Source: Deltaproteobacteria bacterium (GTDB lineage Bacteria > Desulfobacterota > Binatia > UBA9968). From it: 7,804 bases of DNA. The translations under genes and the position numbers were made by a program. Of this stretch, positions 4,821 through 7,804 are shown piece by piece. The notes beneath the pieces are model-generated. The model searched no databases and was not told the DNA's origin. It was given only the letters and a program-made list of their open reading frames with translations. The DNA is taken from positions 1 through 7,804 of the forward strand of contig JACPDC010000377.1 in NCBI GenBank assembly GCA_016184235.1. The letters are read 5' to 3'. Position 1 is the first letter of the stretch, and each line of letters opens with the position of its first letter.

Positions 4821-5588
4821 TCAATTCGTCAGCCGTTGCCGCGCGGCGCGTCGCGCCCAGATCAGGAGCAGCGTCGATAGCGCCAGCAGATAAACCAAAT
4901 CCCACACGAGTATAAACGAGGCCTCGCCCCGAAACGCCGCCCGCGCCAGACGCACCGGGTGGAGCAAGGGCAGGGCCTCGGCGACCCACAGCCATGGCCC
5001 GGCCAGCCGCTCCTTGAGCGGAAAGAAGACATCGGAGAAGAGAAAAAGCGGCGTCAAAAAGAGCGTGTAGTAGAAACTATAAAGCTCGATGTGGGGGATC
5101 TTCAGCGTGAAGACGATTCCGATCGCGGCAAAGAGGAGCCCGGCCAGCGGGATAACCAGGAAGACCAGCAGCGAGGATGGAAACGGCGTCAAGCCGAAGA
5201 GCGCGAGAGCGGCATAGAAGCAGCTGCCGTAAATGCAGGCGCGCGTGAGCGCCCAGAGGATCTCGCCGGCCAGCACGTCATCGGGCTCGATGGGGGTAGT
5301 CAGCATGGCGTCGTACGCCTTCTCGAAGGTCAGCCGGACGAAAATGTTGTAGGTGACTTCGAAGCTGGCGCCGTTCATCGCCGCAACGCAGACCAGCGCC
5401 GGCGCCAGGAAGGCGGCGTAGGAAGTGCCGTCCATCTCGGTGATGTAGGCGCCCAGTCCGACGCCGATGGAAGCCAGGTAGAGCACGGGCTCGAAGAAGT
5501 TCGGCAGGATATTCCACTTCCACGTGCGCCGGTACATGGAGGCGTTGCGCCGCCACACGGAGAGGGCGTGGGGAAGCGAGAGGCTCAC
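4821..5588 (-). CDS. ABC-2 type transporter permease (NodJ/DrrB-like)
   Basis: A 255-residue inner-membrane permease starting at GTG 5588, which overlaps the ATPase stop by 4 nt. GGAAGG (complement of 5595-5600) lies 6 nt upstream as a good ribosome-binding site. Six hydrophobic segments are visible at about 33-50, 57-75, 107-131, 138-161, 170-190 and 227-246. The family's amphipathic N-terminal helix is present (SVWRRNASMYRRTWKWN), as are the NodJ-like block DGTSYAAFLAPALVCVAAMNGASFE (54-78) and the LFLFSDVFFPL motif (181-191) near helix 5. The length matches NodJ (about 260). It would form the membrane channel for the ATPase encoded immediately upstream. NodIJ exports lipo-chitin oligosaccharides in rhizobia, and DrrAB-type pumps export drugs or glycolipids. 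No nod genes are present, so the substrate is open and the symbol nodJ is not assigned. Confidence 0.88.
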   Translation of the reverse strand: MSLSLPHALSVWRRNASMYRRTWKWNILPNFFEPVLYLASIGVGLGAYITEMDGTSYAAFLAPALVCVAAMNGASFEVTYNIFVRLTFEKAYDAMLTTPIEPDDVLAGEILWALTRACIYGSCFYAALALFGLTPFPSSLLVFLVIPLAGLLFAAIGIVFTLKIPHIELYSFYYTLFLTPLFLFSDVFFPLKERLAGPWLWVAEALPLLHPVRLARAAFRGEASFILVWDLVYLLALSTLLLIWARRAARQRLTN

Positions 5589-6523
5589 TGTGCACCTTCC
5601 AGGCGCGTTCCGGTCAAGGCGAGAAAGACATCTTCGAGATTGGTGGGTCGCGCCACCATCTCCCGGCGGTCGCCCTGATCGCGATGACGGATATGATCGA
5701 CGAGAACAGTGGCGTCTTCCAGGTAGACCATCACCCGCCTGCCCGCGCGCAGCCGGCGCCCGGGCAACGACCCCATGCTGCTGAGCAAGGCCGATTCCTC
5801 CTCGGGGGCGCAGTCGAATTCCACGGTCTCGGGCGCGAGGTGGGTCGTGATGAGCTCCCCCGGCGCGCCCTCGGCGATGGCCCTTCCTTCGGAGATGATC
5901 GCTACCCGGTCGCAGAGCCGCTGGGCCTCATCCATGTAGTGGGTCGTGAGCAGCACCGTGGTTCCTCCGGCCCTGAGCTCGCGCACGCGCGACCACAAGG
6001 CGAGGCGCACCGCGGGATCGAGCCCCGTGGTCGGCTCATCGAGAATCAACAGCTCCGGCCGGTTCATGAGCGAGAGGGCGATAGCGAGACGGCGCTGGAA
6101 TCCTCCCGACAGCTGCTTGACCGGCAGCCGGGCGTGGGACTTGAGCTCCAGGAAATCGATGACTTCTCTCATGCGCCGCGACAGCTCGGGCTCGCGCAGC
6201 AGGTGGTAGCGGCCGAACACGCGCAGGTTCTCCTCTGGGGAGAGGGCCTCGATCAGCACGTTTTGCTGGAGCGTTACCCCGAGCCGGGAGCGCGCCGCGC
6301 GCGGGTCGCGCGCGATGTCGATGCCGAAGAGCCGGATCGCGCCGCTGCTCGGCTGCGTGGCCCCGTAGATCATCCGCAGCGTGGTCGTCTTGCCCGCGCC
6401 GTTGGGTCCGAGGAGGCCGAAGCAGAGGCCTCCGGGAATCCTCAAGTCAAGACGGTCCACCGCCAGCCGGTCGCCGAAGCGTTTTGTAACGGAGGCGGCC
6501 TCGACGATCAGACTTGCGCTCAT
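5585..6523 (-). CDS. ABC transporter ATP-binding protein (NodI/DrrA/CcmA-like)
   Basis: 312 residues from ATG 6523. The frame is open further upstream to 6604, but that extension is Arg/Pro-rich, lies inside the MFS gene and is not family-like; ATG 6523 overlaps the MFS stop by 4 nt and begins MSASLIVEAASVTKRFGD, a normal family start. All nucleotide-binding motifs are intact: Walker A GPNGAGKT (39-46), Q-loop in TLQQN (84-88), signature LSGGFQRR (138-145), Walker B LLILDEP (158-164), D-loop GLD (167-169) and H-loop His195. The C-terminal extension ending TNLEDVFLALTG (294-305) is typical of DrrA/NodI-type exporter ATPases. It binds and hydrolyses ATP to drive the ABC-2 permease encoded next. 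There is no clear Shine-Dalgarno before the start, so translation probably depends on coupling to the MFS gene. Confidence 0.92.
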   Translation of the reverse strand: MSASLIVEAASVTKRFGDRLAVDRLDLRIPGGLCFGLLGPNGAGKTTTLRMIYGATQPSSGAIRLFGIDIARDPRAARSRLGVTLQQNVLIEALSPEENLRVFGRYHLLREPELSRRMREVIDFLELKSHARLPVKQLSGGFQRRLAIALSLMNRPELLILDEPTTGLDPAVRLALWSRVRELRAGGTTVLLTTHYMDEAQRLCDRVAIISEGRAIAEGAPGELITTHLAPETVEFDCAPEEESALLSSMGSLPGRRLRAGRRVMVYLEDATVLVDHIRHRDQGDRREMVARPTNLEDVFLALTGTRLEGAQ

Positions 6524-7800
6524 GTCGTGGCGGCCCGGGGGGTGGCCGGCCGAACCAGCAGGCCATAGAGCGCGGCGCCGACCAGGAAAAGAACCGCCAG
6601 CCACGGGAGCATGGGGCCGTAGCTATGGGTCCGGTCGTAGACCGCGCCGGCGACGACCGGACCGGCGACCGCGCCCCACATGTAGAAAAAGCTCATGGTG
6701 CCGCGGATCGTGCCGAAGTTCTTGCGGCCGAAAAAATCGCCTACAGTGGCCCAGGTCACCGGAAAGATCGCCTCGGCCGTGGTGAACAGCACGGCAAAGA
6801 GCCACAGCGTCCATTCGCTCCGGCCGAGAATCAGCGATAGCAGGCCGACGGTGCCGACCAACATGGCCACGGCCATCAGCCGGGGTTTGCTGACAGAGTC
6901 GGCGAGCCACCCGAGCAGGAGATGAGCGGGCAGGCTCAAAAATGCGAAGGTCGCCAGCAGATAGGCCGCCTGCCGCTCGTCCACGCCCTTCCAGACCATG
7001 ATGGGTATGAAGTGCACCATCATGGTGCCGAAGCCGGCCACTCGAACCATGGTGGCGAAAATCATCATCCAGTAGGCGGAGGTCCGCATCGCCTGCTTCA
7101 GCGTAAATTCAGTCTCGCTGGCGAACCCTCTTCCGCCCGGCCCCCCGGCGGCGCCATCCTGATCGCGCGGCGGGTCCCCGTCCGGGAGCAGGTCGATGCT
7201 CTCCGGCGAGCGCCGTACGAAGGAGGCGAGGGGAATTCCGACTATCAAGAGGCCGATGCCGGCAGCCAGCGCGGCTTGTCGCCAGCCCCACACGCGCACC
7301 GCGCTGGCGAGCAGGGGGGAGATCAAAGTGCCGCCGACGCTGATGGAGGCGCTGATCAGCGTCATGGCGAAGGCGCGCCGGCGCACGAACCAGGTATTGG
7401 CGATGACCATCGGCGAGTGCATGAAGCCGGCGCCGAAGGCGAGGGAAATGACGCCCAGATAGACCAATAAAAAGGTCGCGTAGCTGTTCACCGTGGCGAA
7501 GAGCATGTATCCGATGCCCGACAGGACTATGGCGGTGAGCATGACCGGACGGGGACCGAAGCGATCGATCATGTATCCGGCCACCGGCCCTTCGATCGCC
7601 CCCTCGGCGCGCGCCAGGGAAAAGACCAGCGAGGTCGCCGCCCGGCTTAGCCCCAGATCCCGGCTCAGGGGCAGGAAAAAGACGGTGAAGCCGTAAAGGT
7701 GCAGCCCGCCTCCCAGGATGCGGATGGCGGAGCCCACCGCCACCATGCGCCAGCCGTAATAGAGGCGGGCGGGCATCCGCAGCAGAGTTTTTATGTCCAT
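6520..7800 (-). CDS. MFS transporter (monocarboxylate/oxalate-formate-like group)
   Basis: A 426-residue 12-helix carrier starting at ATG 7800. Only 4 nt lie beyond it in the window, so a more upstream start cannot be excluded, but the opening YYGWRMV (14-20) before helix 1 is a usual family start. Motif A is GYMIDRFGPRP (75-85). The loop between helices 4 and 5 contains NTWFVRRRAFAMTL (135-148), and a polar Gly/Asp-rich central loop runs over 196-232. The second bundle has LLGWLADSVSKPRL (295-308) as its motif A copy and VGDFFGRKNFGTIRG (353-367). The gene heads a minus-strand operon with an ABC ATPase and an ABC-2 permease and overlaps the ATPase start by 4 nt. That coupling suggests a shared export or uptake task, or joint dosage; the substrate is unknown. 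Its promoter is outside the window. Confidence 0.88.
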   Translation of the reverse strand: MDIKTLLRMPARLYYGWRMVAVGSAIRILGGGLHLYGFTVFFLPLSRDLGLSRAATSLVFSLARAEGAIEGPVAGYMIDRFGPRPVMLTAIVLSGIGYMLFATVNSYATFLLVYLGVISLAFGAGFMHSPMVIANTWFVRRRAFAMTLISASISVGGTLISPLLASAVRVWGWRQAALAAGIGLLIVGIPLASFVRRSPESIDLLPDGDPPRDQDGAAGGPGGRGFASETEFTLKQAMRTSAYWMMIFATMVRVAGFGTMMVHFIPIMVWKGVDERQAAYLLATFAFLSLPAHLLLGWLADSVSKPRLMAVAMLVGTVGLLSLILGRSEWTLWLFAVLFTTAEAIFPVTWATVGDFFGRKNFGTIRGTMSFFYMWGAVAGPVVAGAVYDRTHSYGPMLPWLAVLFLVGAALYGLLVRPATPRAATT

Positions 7801-7804
7801 TGGT

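Noticed and set aside
4959..5678. 239-residue plus-strand open frame
   Set aside because: It is antisense to the ABC-2 permease, charged and low-complexity, with no recognisable domain.
5684..6568. 294-residue plus-strand open frame
   Set aside because: It is antisense to the ABC ATPase with all motifs intact; the long frame follows from high third-position GC.
6524..6604. N-terminal extension of the ABC ATPase to 6604
   Set aside because: The extra 27 residues are Arg/Pro/Gly-rich, lie inside the MFS gene, and the ATG at 6523 gives a normal family start with a 4-nt overlap.

Overview
The window looks like chromosome from a GC-rich, Gram-negative-type, probably uncultured environmental bacterium. 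Coding blocks I counted run at about 70-73% GC (for example 44/60 at 901-960 and 42/60 at 6241-6300). Two exported proteins carry Sec-type signal peptides. An orphan Bug/TctC-type binding protein of the 'GYD...AR' subtype sits beside two MFS carriers. That mix is common in soil and groundwater lineages (Betaproteobacteria, deltaproteobacterial/Binatia-like groups, Rokubacteria-like groups). The taxonomic reading is inference from gene content only.

Layout. Plus strand, 1-1735: the 3' end of an FtsX/MacB-type ABC permease, then a complete MFS transporter. Plus strand, 1775-2408: a compact type II toxin-antitoxin cassette with its own near-consensus sigma70 promoter, a TGTACA-centred palindrome in its leader, a Phd/YefM-type antitoxin (GTG start) and a RelE/ParE-like toxin (TTG start) overlapping by 4 nt. 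Minus strand, 4300-2494: a promoter, a Bug-family solute-binding protein and, 3 nt further on, a signal-peptide-bearing SAM-dependent methyltransferase. Between 4237 and 4820 lies about 580 nt with no convincing gene. It contains a strikingly AT-rich imperfect inverted repeat (4698-4774) and GC-rich hairpins. Minus strand, 7800-4821: a three-gene operon of MFS transporter, ABC ATPase and ABC-2 permease, with a 4-nt stop/start overlap at each junction.

How the genes may work together. The ATPase and permease form a complete NodIJ/DrrAB-type ABC exporter, translationally coupled to an MFS carrier, so a shared transport task is likely, but the substrate cannot be read from sequence. The binding protein has no TctA/TctB membrane partners here; its only operon partner is the predicted exported methyltransferase. 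The toxin-antitoxin cassette has lower GC (95/180 over 1861-2040), sits between convergent operons, and looks like an acquired insertion with its own regulation.

No clearly new system is proven. The best leads are the charge-reversed toxin-antitoxin pair with its YefM-like operator, the binding protein/exported methyltransferase pair, and the AT-rich inverted repeat. No tRNA, rRNA, CRISPR array, transposase or attachment site was recognised.
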